NCBI GenBank assembly: GCA_020975725.1
Contig: QXJR01000026.1
Location: forward strand, 372,001 to 436,000
Direction: 5' to 3'
DNA length: 64,000 nt
Origin: Picocystis sp. L7
Taxonomy: Eukaryota; Chlorophyta; Picocystophyceae; Picocystales; Picocystaceae
Shown: one piece after another, positions 40,773 to 51,716 of the stretch
Layout: every line of letters begins with the position of its first letter
Numbering within the stretch: the first letter of the stretch is position 1
Made by a program: the position numbers and the translations under genes
Notes under the pieces: model-generated
Told to the model about the DNA's origin: nothing
What the model saw: the letters and a program-made list of their open reading frames with translations, nothing else
Database searches by the model: none

Positions 40773-42521
40773 GCGTACGGGATGGATCGATGGAGGGTCC
40801 CTTGTCGGGGACCGGTACCACCCGAGATTTTTGTTGGTGAGGCATTGAATTTTCACAATTTTGATGGTCGCGTTCGTGGACGGCTTTATTCTACGGCTCA
40901 TTCTCTCTCAAGCGTTCCGTGTCGACCGTTCAAGCCATGGACGTGCATTGCTGCATTGGTTTTCTAGCAGCCACACCCATTCATGCACATCTGGTCCCAG
41001 TGTACCCAGCACATGCTTCCGTCATGGGTTCATTAAGATCAGTGCAGGAGACACTTGCAAGAGTCGTTCCAGGTAGTACGTTCACGTTCTTCTCCTTTTG
41101 CGATGTGTGGGGAGAGAGGTGGAGGTTGGATCGGAAGGCCTGATGTCGGAGCACCGATCTTGCATCCGACGTTGGGCGTTCTTGCGGCGTCCACTTCCCT
41201 GTCGTGCACGTGTCGAATCGCATGTTTCGATCCAGCACGTGTGTGCGGTTCCTCCGATCCTCTGCTTGTCGACGTGGTTCTTTCGCCTCCTCCTTGTTTC
41301 GCAGAGGACACCCTGGGTTTCGTCCTTCCTCGTTCGCGTTTCCACCTGTCCATCCCGGATCTTCCCGTTCTCGATTGGCATCGACCCACCCAGAGAAGGG
41401 GAACGTCTAGGATCGGCCATCCCCCCCTCCCCACAACCACACACACCCAGGCACGACCACCCGTTCCGTCCGGACCTGTACGGACACGTAGACGGAGGGA
41501 TGCTGACGTGTCCAGGGAGGGGAAGGGGGTGGATGCGACGTGCACCCTGGCTGTGTGGGGAGGGGAGGGTGTCGGAAGGCGACCTCCTCCCTGTCCGTGG
41601 GATGGGACAGGGACAGGGAGGGACGAAACGGCGGGAAGGAAAAGGAAACACGGTCTCCTCTTCGGCTGGTACTCGGTAATCCCATGGAACCACGGAAGAT
41701 CCACCTCAACGTGATGGGATCGAGGGCGACGTGTCGATTTTCCCATCCGTCTCGACAGCGATCCGATCGGATTCCTTTCGAGTCGGGACCTTCGATCGCG
41801 ATCGTTCTTCACTTTCGTTTCGGGGTTGGGTGTCCTTCGTTTCGTCCCATCCAAACCTTGGTTTTGGTGGACGGACGAGCCACGTCCATCCTCTCCACGT
41901 CCACCCTCGATGGGCTCCGTCCTAAACGATGTGGAGTGGGGTTTCGTTTGAAACGGCGGGGATCCATCGGTCCGGTCCTTCATCCAAGTTGGGAAGGGGG
42001 GTATGGGTAGACTCGAATGTCCTGCCTGAAAAGGGGGTCTGAAATCCCCTGGCCGAACCGGGCGTGGCGGTTTCGGACGATGGATGGGACGACGGCGTGG
42101 CGGCTCGAGGGGTTGCTCGACGTGGATACCGGAGAGTGCAACACATGCATCCACCCACTCAGTACATAGAGTGAGTGGAGTTTACGTCAAAGTGAAGTCA
42201 CGCGCACGATGAGGCGAGCACGCACACGGCTCGGTTCTCGGGGACGACCTCTCCTCGTCTGCGATGGAGAACAAACTCCCACAGAGGGATCCTGCACCCC
42301 TTTTCTCCGTGGGGGGGGGATCCTTCGATGATGGTTCCTCCCTCCTTTCGATGGGTCCATCCGACCCGGTGAACACCGAGCTGGATTGGACACACGTGTC
42401 CGATGCCCGGTCTACTCTCCCCTTCTTAAAAAAGGGAGGAAACGCGAAAGGAAGACCACAACGTGATCGACACCCAACACGTCACGTGTTGCGCGACAAC
42501 CAAACGCACACTGCGAACGGC
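40773..42521. other. GC-rich intergenic region
   Basis: About 1.7 kb of mostly GC-rich DNA with long overlapping frames, the longest minus 41039-42154, which is low-complexity Arg/Pro/Ser and probably not coding. A plus frame at 40919-41060 (CCIGFLAATPIHAHLVPVYP) ends before a possible GTAGTA donor and might be an exon; evidence is weak. The last 500 bp should hold the promoter of the next gene. Confidence 0.4.
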
Positions 42522-43931
42522 ATGGGAAAACCAAGGGTGCTGGTGGTGTCCAGGAGACACCTCCGAAAAGACAAGGTGAGGAAACGGATCGGAAACGATG
42601 CACGCGAAAGGTGGCGAGCACGGACGGAATCGTGTCGGAAGGAACGCAAACGGGACACGAAGAGAGATCGGACGCAGTGGAAGCGATGCCACGTGCATGC
42701 ACGCGGAAAAAGGGACGGAGCGGTGAGATGGTGCTCCAGGAAGGAAGGGGACGCGCGTGGATTGGATGCACGGGACGAACGTCTGCTTGGAAAGAGCGAA
42801 AGGGACGGGACTCGCAGGGAGTTGAAGGGGATCGAGGAAGAACGAAACGACACGTGCGGAAGCGATGCGTTCCACTCCTCGTGCCGAACGTGCGGAAACG
42901 GGTGCTCTCGTACGGTCCAGTGCTGACTCGATTTGATGCGCGACAAGTGGGTGGACTTCGTCGGCGAACTGCACCTCGACCTGGTGCTCGAACACGGTGC
43001 CGTGCCGGTTGTCGTACCGAGGGTTCCGCTTACAAAAAAGGTGATCGATGCCTTCGAACCGTTCCACGGTATGCTTGTCGTGGAAGGAGAAGACATCGAC
43101 GAAGAAATAGCATCGAAGTACGGACATAAAGTGTACAACGTTGATGAACTGCTCCCCGGAGCAGTGGCACTGGACCGTGAGAAGGTGAAGCAACTCCACG
43201 CATCAGACACGGCAACCGATACGAGTAAGGACGAGCTGGAGTTTGCGTTTATAAAACGGGTTTTGAAAAAAGGAATACCCTACTTGGGACTGTGCAGAGG
43301 GAGTCAATTGATGAATGTGGCCATGGGAGGAACACTGTACATGGATGTGGAGACAGAGCTTGGCGGGGTCCAGCACATCGACTATAAGAATTATGATGGA
43401 CACAGGCACAACATCCAGATTGTTCCTGGAACTCCCCTGGAAGAATGGTTTGGCCCGCAAGAAGCCATGCCTGTGAACTCCTACCATCATCAAGGCGTAA
43501 GAAGGTTGGCTGAAGGCCTGATGCCAATGGCATACACAGAAGACGGGCTTATCGAAGCATACTACGACCCGAATCAATTGTTTCGCGTTGGACTCCAGTT
43601 TCACCCTGAACGGATGCTGCACGAGAACCCCAATGGAACAAAGATTTACTCGGCATTTGTAGAAGCCGTGAAGAAGTACCACAAGCAGCGAGAGTACAAA
43701 ATAATAAAGTTTTGGAACAAGCTCAGGATGGCTCCACCACTTGATGACTTGGATCGCAAGCAAGCCGAAATGATTGGTGCCACCGTTCACAACTACCGTG
43801 GTAGCAGATTTTTCTTGCGCAATGCAGAGGGAGAGACTCAAAACAATACAGAAAACAATAGCAAACAGAAGAAGACCAATGTGCAGACCCGTGCAGTCTC
43901 ACTGAGCCATCACCCTGATCTCCACGGATAA
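42522..43931 (+). CDS. PuuD-like class I glutamine amidotransferase (gamma-glutamyl-GABA hydrolase family, peptidase C26)
   Basis: Two exons: 42522-42575 (MGKPRVLVVSRRHLRKDK) and 42948-43931 (WVDFVGELHLDLVLEHGAVP onward), with a 372-bp GTGAGG...ACAAG intron in phase 0; 345 residues. The join restores the contiguous N terminus typical of the plant family. The catalytic triad is Cys in GLCRGSQLMNVAMGG and His/Glu in GLQFHPERM; MHIDY-like HIDYKNYDGHRHNI and NSYHHQGVRRLA are PuuD hallmarks. PuuD hydrolyses gamma-glutamyl-GABA; plant relatives are little studied. The C-terminal extension contains QAEMIGATVHNYRGS, the same GATVH motif that occurs twice in the gamma-glutamylamine cyclotransferase-like gene 1.7 kb upstream. 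Both genes point the same way. Confidence 0.88.
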
Positions 43932-44960
43932 ATGCGCCATGTCGCAGAGCCTGTGATGTTTTGAAACGTCATGGGCTCGAGTTCAGAGTATTCACTGCAA
44001 GGAACCGCAATAACCTTTTGCCGGATCCGATGCCTCTTCTGTAAAATTATGTGGGAAGAGATGCAGTTTTGGAAGCTGGATGCTTTGTATGGCACTGCGG
44101 TGTATTTGAACCTTTGAGATCCAGTCTACTGGAGAACAGGGTGTCACGGGTCCACCAGAAATCAATATGTATATCGTTATGTACAGTAGCAATATTGGGA
44201 GGAATGGCTCGTCAGGTTCGAAGAAAAAGAATTGTACAGCATTATGCTTTTTGCAACCACATTTTGCGCCAGAAGTGGATTTACAATGATCACATTGCAA
44301 CAGCGAATATTGTTCCTTCTGTTCAAACACCTGGATGAGGGAATGGCCTTCCTCGCTTGTCCTTCCTGTTATCTAGGGCATCGCATTCGTTCTGGTTCTG
44401 GTCGGACCATGCACTATTCATTGAAGATACTCTGGTGTTGTATCTATACAGGTTTCACAGAGACACATGTGCTTGCGCACCTTCTTGCAACGTTTGGGGA
44501 TCAGCGCTCCACTTGTCCTTGAATGGGTCGATGATGTGCAATCACAGGTCCTACTGGCCATCCTATTTTCCCTATCCACGACCATGCATCCCATTTTCCA
44601 AGCCAGGATCGGCCCTCGCGTGATCAGGGACTGCATTGTTTCCACCCTTCTAACTGTATGCCTTGGATGGACTTGTTTGGTTGTCCGGTGGTGACCACCC
44701 CCTTCGTTCCTGTGTCTTCTTCTCAAAGGTTGGTCCTCGTTCCAGTTCTCTCCCAGGTCCCACCTTCGGTGCTCCTCTTCGTGTTTCGTCCAGCATCCCC
44801 ACGTCTCGTCGGAGTGCCTGTGGATCCTTCGGTCCGGGTGGGTCCGTCCCTCGTGGAGGAGGAGTCACCTCCCCCCTTGGACGGGTACGGTCCAAGATGT
44901 TTCGGATCCGTCCGAGGTGGGAATCCAAGGGAACTGGGACGAAGAACCCCAACCCCCCTC
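43932..44960. other. Intergenic: left flank of array 2
   Basis: 3' flank of the amidotransferase gene, AT-richer and without a credible frame up to about 44640, then GC-rich host sequence ending in CTC at the array border. No gene recognised. Confidence 0.4.
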
Positions 44961-45745
44961 CAGTACTCCGCCACACCCCCCCTGGAGGTGTTTCTCCGTG
45001 GTCTGCTCGTGGGGCGGAAGATTCTCGCGGACGTGTGGGCATGGGAATGGAAGCTGAAACTCCGGAGAAGGGCCCTGCGTTGCCCGATTGGAGCTCCGTG
45101 CCTCGATACTGCCCGTAGACCCCCTTTGAAAACAGGTCCATTGGAAGGGATGGTCTGAAAACACGATTTTTTTTTACAAGTCGCTCCCGGTCCCCATGAA
45201 GGGTCTCAAGAGGCCACCTTCCGTCGGCGATCCAGGAGGCGCAAGACAACTCCTTGCCCTCTCCTTTCACGTCCCTATCCTTCCCTTTCTCTTCGGCCTG
45301 GAGACGGAGCCTTGGATCCCAAGCGGCGAAGATGGCCTGTTTCGAGGGGTCACCAACAGCCGGATGGGAATGGGTGCCACAGGACACCCACCCAACTTCG
45401 ACCTACGAAAATCGATGACAGTGTAGAACACATAGCGGTCGATCTGCACCCGGAGTTTCGAATCCATCCCATCCCCCGCTGGGCAATGGCGAACGAAGGC
45501 GTCCGCCCAGCCGTGGCTGTGCAAAAGGGTCCCCATTGGGGCCAACCAATGGTAGGGACCAGTTCCCCCTCGTTGTGTGCCACTGAGGCCGATGCAGCCC
45601 CAGTGAATCCCATGAACAGAAAGAGAATTTTACAAGGAATCCGTTGGTGTGCAATGCAAGTCCTGAAACGATCGGAATGAGGGTCAAACGGGGAGGAGAA
45701 GTCAGGGGTTCGGGCAGGAACCCTGAAAGAAGTGGCGGACTACTG
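44961..45745 (-). repeat. S2 terminal-type direct repeat, copy a
   Basis: 785 bp with 14-bp imperfect terminal inverted repeats (one mismatch). The left end is at the CTC target duplication. By eye it shows no sequence similarity to S1 beyond the ends (CCGCCAC, and a purine run GAAAGAAGTGGCGG next to the right end, GAAGAAAAAGTGGCGG in S1). Confidence 0.78.
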
Positions 45746-45975
45746 GGTCAGCCCTGTTTCAAAATCGTGCCATGGACAGTGTATGCACCTACGGAGAGCC
45801 ACACGAAGTCCATCACTTTCACTGTTGGAGACAAGACTCCTGTAAAAAATTGGAAGGAAAGGGAACCATGGTGAATGTAGGAGGAACGATGGAAAAAAAC
45901 AGCGATTTTGGCCTGGATTTTCAAATTTTCAGGTGGGTTGGGCTACTGTCCTTCAAGCCCACGTGTACTCCACTT

Positions 45976-47082
45976 TCAATAGTGAATCATTTCTCCTTTC
46001 CTCTTCCGTACTTGATCCATCCTCCGGGGCATGCTATCCATCAGTCGCCTTGGGATAGTTCCTCTTCCAAGCTCAGCCCATGCTTGGTACATGCACCTTC
46101 TCAACTCCCCAAGGGTGGTGGGCTGAGCATGCAAAACCTTCATGTCAAGCAAGGCCCAAAGATTCTCAATGGGACTGAGGTCTGGGCTCATAGAGGGCCA
46201 GTCAAACATCACATCCACACCCATGTCTTGTGTCCATTCTCTCAAGGTGGTGAGGGTGGCCTTGGCTGTGTGTGCCCCGTCACCGTCTTGTTGAAAGGTC
46301 CATGACCCCCCCTTGAACAACCTATTGCCTTCAGCCAATAAGCGAGGGAGGACATCATAGGAGTACTCCGTTGAAGACACCCCCTTGCATGCTTGCTTCC
46401 CACGCTTGGTTTCATAAGCATTCTCCAAGTCCGTGGTCCCGGTGACCTCCACAAGTTCGGTACACCCATGCTTGGTTAACCCAGCGTACACCTTGATGCA
46501 AGGTGGGTTCTTTTGGGCAAACAACTTGGGAGTAACGCCACTTGGTGCCATGGTTCTCCTCCCCTTGGAGTGAGGAATGCGTGACAAGCGCAAAGTGTGT
46601 GCATCCGTGAACATGACCTGTCCAAAGTCAAAGTTCATATGGTCTTGGGCAAACTGAACTCGCGCGATTTTGTGCTTGAGGTTGAGCTTGCGCTCCACCT
46701 TTTGCACCTTGAACCCCACTCCCAAATCTCGAAAGACACGTTGAAGGGTCCTCAGGGGAATGACTTTCTTGTACTTGCTGTGCCATGCACGTTGGACCTC
46801 TTCCGTGTACGTGAGCTGCCCCTTCTCGGCCCGTTGTGTAAGAAAACGCACAAGCCATTTTTCATAGCCATGTGCGTACTCCAAGCTTCGATGGTTGCCA
46901 TGACCATGGGCCTTGGAAGGCACCTCGCGGAGGAACGACTCCACCTCTGCCACGGAACGTTTCATAACCAACGCCGTAGTGGTGATGTCACCACCACATG
47001 TTTGAAAGGCATACCGAACCACTTGTTGGGTCACCTTGGAGATTTCCCTCGCTTGCTTGTCCATCGTTCCCCTCGTTTGCAT
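45976..47082 (-). CDS. Tc1/mariner-like DDE transposase (DD39E), array 2 copy a
   Basis: 368 residues with ATG at 47082. It has the same layout as the array 1 enzyme: an N-terminal helix-turn-helix part, PLRTLQRVFRDLGVGFKVQK (109-128), and the triad Asp160 (MFTDAH), Asp266 (FQQDGDGAH) and Glu306 (SPDLSPIENLW), again with 39 residues between the last two. The two proteins are clearly homologous in these blocks but diverged elsewhere. The frame is intact. It would be transcribed from S copy b. It should act on the 14-18 bp ends with the CCGCCAC core. Confidence 0.88.
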   Translation of the reverse strand: MQTRGTMDKQAREISKVTQQVVRYAFQTCGGDITTTALVMKRSVAEVESFLREVPSKAHGHGNHRSLEYAHGYEKWLVRFLTQRAEKGQLTYTEEVQRAWHSKYKKVIPLRTLQRVFRDLGVGFKVQKVERKLNLKHKIARVQFAQDHMNFDFGQVMFTDAHTLRLSRIPHSKGRRTMAPSGVTPKLFAQKNPPCIKVYAGLTKHGCTELVEVTGTTDLENAYETKRGKQACKGVSSTEYSYDVLPRLLAEGNRLFKGGSWTFQQDGDGAHTAKATLTTLREWTQDMGVDVMFDWPSMSPDLSPIENLWALLDMKVLHAQPTTLGELRRCMYQAWAELGRGTIPRRLMDSMPRRMDQVRKRKGEMIHY

Positions 47083-47426
47083 GGGGAGCGTGCTTGCCTT
47101 GTGGAGGGCTGATGGCTCTCCTCACGAGCCCGTCTCCTAGGGCATGTGGTAAAGCCGAGTTAACCCTGTACCATTTGTTTACACAAGGGGCGAATCTCCC
47201 CTTGACCCCAGGTCTCTCTATGGGTCACGGGCTGTACCACCAGCCGGTTTGCCCATCGAAATGCATGGACCACCGGAGCTTCCAAGGTACAATTTTGCGT
47301 ACAAGTACCCCTATGTATGCACATCTTCCGCACCGAATTTCACAGTCTCGGTCGTTCTCGTTGGGGCGTAATGGAGGGTCCCTTTCACCCGTGTGTCGAT
47401 TGGGGTCCCTTCAAGGGGGGAGGACC

Positions 47427-48211
47427 CAGTACTCCGCCACACCCCCCCTGGAGGTGTTTCTCCGTGGTCTGCTCGTGGGGCGGAAGATTCTCGCGGACGT
47501 GTGGGCATGGGAATGGAAGCTGAAACTCCGGAGAAGGGCCCTGCGTTGCCCGATTGGAGCTCCGTGCCTCGATACTGCCCGTAGACCCCCTTTGAAAACA
47601 GGTCCATTGGAAGGGATGGTCTGAAAACACGATTTTTTTTTACAAGTCGCTCCCGGTCCCCATGAAGGGTCTCAAGAGGCCACCTTCCGTCGGCGATCCA
47701 GGAGGCGCAAGACAACTCCTTGCCCTCTCCTTTCACGTCCCTATCCTTCCCTTTCTCTTCGGCCTGGAGACGGAGCCTTGGATCCCAAGCGGCGAAGATG
47801 GCCTGTTTCGAGGGGTCACCAACAGCCGGATGGGAATGGGTGCCACAGGACACCCACCCAACTTCGACCTACGAAAATCGATGACAGTGTAGAACACATA
47901 GCGGTCGATCTGCACCCGGAGTTTCGAATCCATCCCATCCCCCGCTGGGCAATGGCGAACGAAGGCGTCCGCCCAGCCGTGGCTGTGCAAAAGGGTCCCC
48001 ATTGGGGCCAACCAATGGTAGGGACCAGTTCCCCCTCGTTGTGTGCCACTGAGGCCGATGCAGCCCCAGTGAATCCCATGAACAGAAAGAGAATTTTACA
48101 AGGAATCCGTTGGTGTGCAATGCAAGTCCTGAAACGATCGGAATGAGGGTCAAACGGGGAGGAGAAGTCAGGGGTTCGGGCAGGAACCCTGAAAGAAGTG
48201 GCGGACTACTG
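47427..48211 (-). repeat. S2 direct repeat, copy b
   Basis: Translates identically to copy a in every frame; lies between the two T copies and directly upstream of the first transposase gene. Confidence 0.78.
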
Positions 48212-48441
48212 GGTCAGCCCTGTTTCAAAATCGTGCCATGGACAGTGTATGCACCTACGGAGAGCCACACGAAGTCCATCACTTTCACTGTTGGAGACAA
48301 GACTCCTGTAAAAAATTGGAAGGAAAGGGAACCATGGTGAATGTAGGAGGAACGATGGAAAAAAACAGCGATTTTGGCCTGGATTTTCAAATTTTCAGGT
48401 GGGTTGGGCTACTGTCCTTCAAGCCCACGTGTACTCCACTT

Positions 48442-49548
48442 TCAATAGTGAATCATTTCTCCTTTCCTCTTCCGTACTTGATCCATCCTCCGGGGCATGC
48501 TATCCATCAGTCGCCTTGGGATAGTTCCTCTTCCAAGCTCAGCCCATGCTTGGTACATGCACCTTCTCAACTCCCCAAGGGTGGTGGGCTGAGCATGCAA
48601 AACCTTCATGTCAAGCAAGGCCCAAAGATTCTCAATGGGACTGAGGTCTGGGCTCATAGAGGGCCAGTCAAACATCACATCCACACCCATGTCTTGTGTC
48701 CATTCTCTCAAGGTGGTGAGGGTGGCCTTGGCTGTGTGTGCCCCGTCACCGTCTTGTTGAAAGGTCCATGACCCCCCCTTGAACAACCTATTGCCTTCAG
48801 CCAATAAGCGAGGGAGGACATCATAGGAGTACTCCGTTGAAGACACCCCCTTGCATGCTTGCTTCCCACGCTTGGTTTCATAAGCATTCTCCAAGTCCGT
48901 GGTCCCGGTGACCTCCACAAGTTCGGTACACCCATGCTTGGTTAACCCAGCGTACACCTTGATGCAAGGTGGGTTCTTTTGGGCAAACAACTTGGGAGTA
49001 ACGCCACTTGGTGCCATGGTTCTCCTCCCCTTGGAGTGAGGAATGCGTGACAAGCGCAAAGTGTGTGCATCCGTGAACATGACCTGTCCAAAGTCAAAGT
49101 TCATATGGTCTTGGGCAAACTGAACTCGCGCGATTTTGTGCTTGAGGTTGAGCTTGCGCTCCACCTTTTGCACCTTGAACCCCACTCCCAAATCTCGAAA
49201 GACACGTTGAAGGGTCCTCAGGGGAATGACTTTCTTGTACTTGCTGTGCCATGCACGTTGGACCTCTTCCGTGTACGTGAGCTGCCCCTTCTCGGCCCGT
49301 TGTGTAAGAAAACGCACAAGCCATTTTTCATAGCCATGTGCGTACTCCAAGCTTCGATGGTTGCCATGACCATGGGCCTTGGAAGGCACCTCGCGGAGGA
49401 ACGACTCCACCTCTGCCACGGAACGTTTCATAACCAACGCCGTAGTGGTGATGTCACCACCACATGTTTGAAAGGCATACCGAACCACTTGTTGGGTCAC
49501 CTTGGAGATTTCCCTCGCTTGCTTGTCCATCGTTCCCCTCGTTTGCAT
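48442..49548 (-). CDS. Tc1/mariner-like DDE transposase (DD39E), array 2 copy b
   Basis: Second copy, identical in translation to the one at 45976-47082 and displaced by 2466 bp. Open frame and DD39E triad intact. Confidence 0.88.
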   Translation of the reverse strand: MQTRGTMDKQAREISKVTQQVVRYAFQTCGGDITTTALVMKRSVAEVESFLREVPSKAHGHGNHRSLEYAHGYEKWLVRFLTQRAEKGQLTYTEEVQRAWHSKYKKVIPLRTLQRVFRDLGVGFKVQKVERKLNLKHKIARVQFAQDHMNFDFGQVMFTDAHTLRLSRIPHSKGRRTMAPSGVTPKLFAQKNPPCIKVYAGLTKHGCTELVEVTGTTDLENAYETKRGKQACKGVSSTEYSYDVLPRLLAEGNRLFKGGSWTFQQDGDGAHTAKATLTTLREWTQDMGVDVMFDWPSMSPDLSPIENLWALLDMKVLHAQPTTLGELRRCMYQAWAELGRGTIPRRLMDSMPRRMDQVRKRKGEMIHY

Positions 49549-49892
49549 GGGGAGCGTGCTTGCCTTGTGGAGGGCTGATGGCTCTCCTCACGAGCCCGTC
49601 TCCTAGGGCATGTGGTAAAGCCGAGTTAACCCTGTACCATTTGTTTACACAAGGGGCGAATCTCCCCTTGACCCCAGGTCTCTCTATGGGTCACGGGCTG
49701 TACCACCAGCCGGTTTGCCCATCGAAATGCATGGACCACCGGAGCTTCCAAGGTACAATTTTGCGTACAAGTACCCCTATGTATGCACATCTTCCGCACC
49801 GAATTTCACAGTCTCGGTCGTTCTCGTTGGGGCGTAATGGAGGGTCCCTTTCACCCGTGTGTCGATTGGGGTCCCTTCAAGGGGGGAGGACC

Positions 49893-50677
49893 CAGTACTC
49901 CGCCACACCCCCCCTGGAGGTGTTTCTCCGTGGTCTGCTCGTGGGGCGGAAGATTCTCGCGGACGTGTGGGCATGGGAATGGAAGCTGAAACTCCGGAGA
50001 AGGGCCCTGCGTTGCCCGATTGGAGCTCCGTGCCTCGATACTGCCCGTAGACCCCCTTTGAAAACAGGTCCATTGGAAGGGATGGTCTGAAAACACGATT
50101 TTTTTTTACAAGTCGCTCCCGGTCCCCATGAAGGGTCTCAAGAGGCCACCTTCCGTCGGCGATCCAGGAGGCGCAAGACAACTCCTTGCCCTCTCCTTTC
50201 ACGTCCCTATCCTTCCCTTTCTCTTCGGCCTGGAGACGGAGCCTTGGATCCCAAGCGGCGAAGATGGCCTGTTTCGAGGGGTCACCAACAGCCGGATGGG
50301 AATGGGTGCCACAGGACACCCACCCAACTTCGACCTACGAAAATCGATGACAGTGTAGAACACATAGCGGTCGATCTGCACCCGGAGTTTCGAATCCATC
50401 CCATCCCCCGCTGGGCAATGGCGAACGAAGGCGTCCGCCCAGCCGTGGCTGTGCAAAAGGGTCCCCATTGGGGCCAACCAATGGTAGGGACCAGTTCCCC
50501 CTCGTTGTGTGCCACTGAGGCCGATGCAGCCCCAGTGAATCCCATGAACAGAAAGAGAATTTTACAAGGAATCCGTTGGTGTGCAATGCAAGTCCTGAAA
50601 CGATCGGAATGAGGGTCAAACGGGGAGGAGAAGTCAGGGGTTCGGGCAGGAACCCTGAAAGAAGTGGCGGACTACTG
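49893..50677 (-). repeat. S2 direct repeat, copy c (right end of array 2)
   Basis: Third S copy; ends exactly at the inverted-repeat end GTGGCGGACTACTG, followed by CTC and host sequence. Confidence 0.78.
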
Positions 50678-50958
50678 CTCCCCCCCGTCTGTCGTGGAGG
50701 AAGCCATCGTCTGAAAACATCCCCTCTCCACCCAGATCACGAAGCAGTGGGAAGCGAAGCGACGAGGAACACGAAAAAGCACCCATCGAACACACAGAAG
50801 ATCGCGCAAGGAGGTGCGTTTAAAAAGCCTCATTTGAGCATGCCGAGAATAGGGAGCCTCGTAGCCTCGTTCGCACGCTGGATCCATGGAACGAGCGATA
50901 ACCGGATGCTGACGAAGCGCCTGAACCAGACCGTTCGTTTTCGGAACCAACAAGAGAC

Positions 50959-51716
50959 ATGAAGTGCGTCTACGACCACCTGGCGGTCGGGCACATAGCT
51001 TTCCTGTCCGCACTGGCGTCCATGGTACGAGAGCGATTGTTATCGTCGCATCGTGGAATGCGAAACTGCGATTGCGACGTACGAAGGTGCTGACAAAGCA
51101 TGACAAACTGGCGGTGAAACGCCAGGTCCTTGGTATTGTGGCCGTGAGCACCACTCAATGGTTCAATTTCAGCGATGCAGATATACCGGCAGAACAGAGA
51201 CGGATGCTACTGGATGACCTAGGGCTGTATGGGGGACTGTGGAGAGCTTGCATCACCATACGAGATATGGATGACACTTTCAAGTCATGCGGTAACATTG
51301 GGTCTGGCTTTACGAAGCTGAATGCTGTGCGTGCTATGAGTATCTTGTGCATCATGTTCTCCTTCATTGTCATGTTTTCCTCCATTGCCATTGCGCTGTC
51401 TAACAGAGCACTCCGGCTTTATTCGTTCCTTTGTTCCTTTCTGGCCATGGGGACTGGCATAAGCGGTGTTGTTGTGTATGCATACTTTATTGACGACATC
51501 AATAGCACAAATCTTGGCAGGAATGATGTACTTAATTGGTCATACTGGTTGATGGTCACTTCAGCTGCTTTGACGGGGATCCCAATGCTTCTCAACTTTG
51601 TGAATGCGACCAAGGAATGGAACATTGAACGACCAACTGCTGCTGATCCTGAGCAACCGGTTGCTCCCACACAAAATCCAGAGCCAAAACTACCAGAATC
51701 TGATGGCATCGATTGA
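50959..51716 (+). CDS. Claudin/PMP22-like four-span membrane protein, paralog 1
   Basis: Two exons: 50959-51024 (MKCVYDHLAVGHIAFLSALA and SM) and 51126-51716, with a 101-bp intron in the same place as in paralog 2, inside the first membrane span; 218 residues. After span 1 comes the extracellular loop with the claudin-type W-GLW-C-C pattern (TTQWF, LYGGLWRACI, then FKSCGN), then spans near SILCIMFSFIVMFSSIAIAL, LCSFLAMGTGISGVVVYAYF and WSYWLMVTSAALTGIPMLLN, and a Pro/Glu-rich cytosolic tail. In animals this superfamily forms junction strands or modulates channels; fungi have the related SUR7/PalI group. Its role in an alga is unknown. Array 2 ends 281 bp upstream. Confidence 0.75.

Larger units (their letters stand above)
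44961..50677 (-). mobile_element. Tandem array 2 of a Tc1/mariner-like DDE element (S-T-S-T-S)
   Basis: Two whole 2466-bp units plus a partial third: S copies at 44961-45745, 47427-48211 and 49893-50677 (785 bp each) alternate with T copies at 45746-47426 and 48212-49892 (1681 bp each). S begins CAGTACTCCGCCAC and ends GTGGCGGACTACTG. With 4 more bases, T is bounded by 18-bp inverted repeats with one mismatch (45732-45749 and 47423-47440). The array is flanked by CTC on both sides (44958-44960 and 50678-50680), a likely 3-bp target duplication. Architecture, S length and the CCGCCAC core of the ends are the same as in array 1, but the S and T sequences are different. Copies translate identically, so they are recent or an assembly product. 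Confidence 0.85.

Noticed and set aside
41039-42154. Long minus-strand open frame (371 codons)
   Set aside because: Low-complexity Arg/Pro/Ser text in a GC-rich stretch, with equally open frames on the other strand; no family likeness.
44650-45387. Minus-strand frame of 245 codons crossing the left border of array 2
   Set aside because: It mixes host flank and S2 sequence, and the shorter versions in the other S copies run into T instead, so it is not a conserved gene.
5809-50677. CRISPR or satellite array
   Set aside because: Repeat units are 2.4-2.8 kb with genes inside; there are no short spaced repeats.
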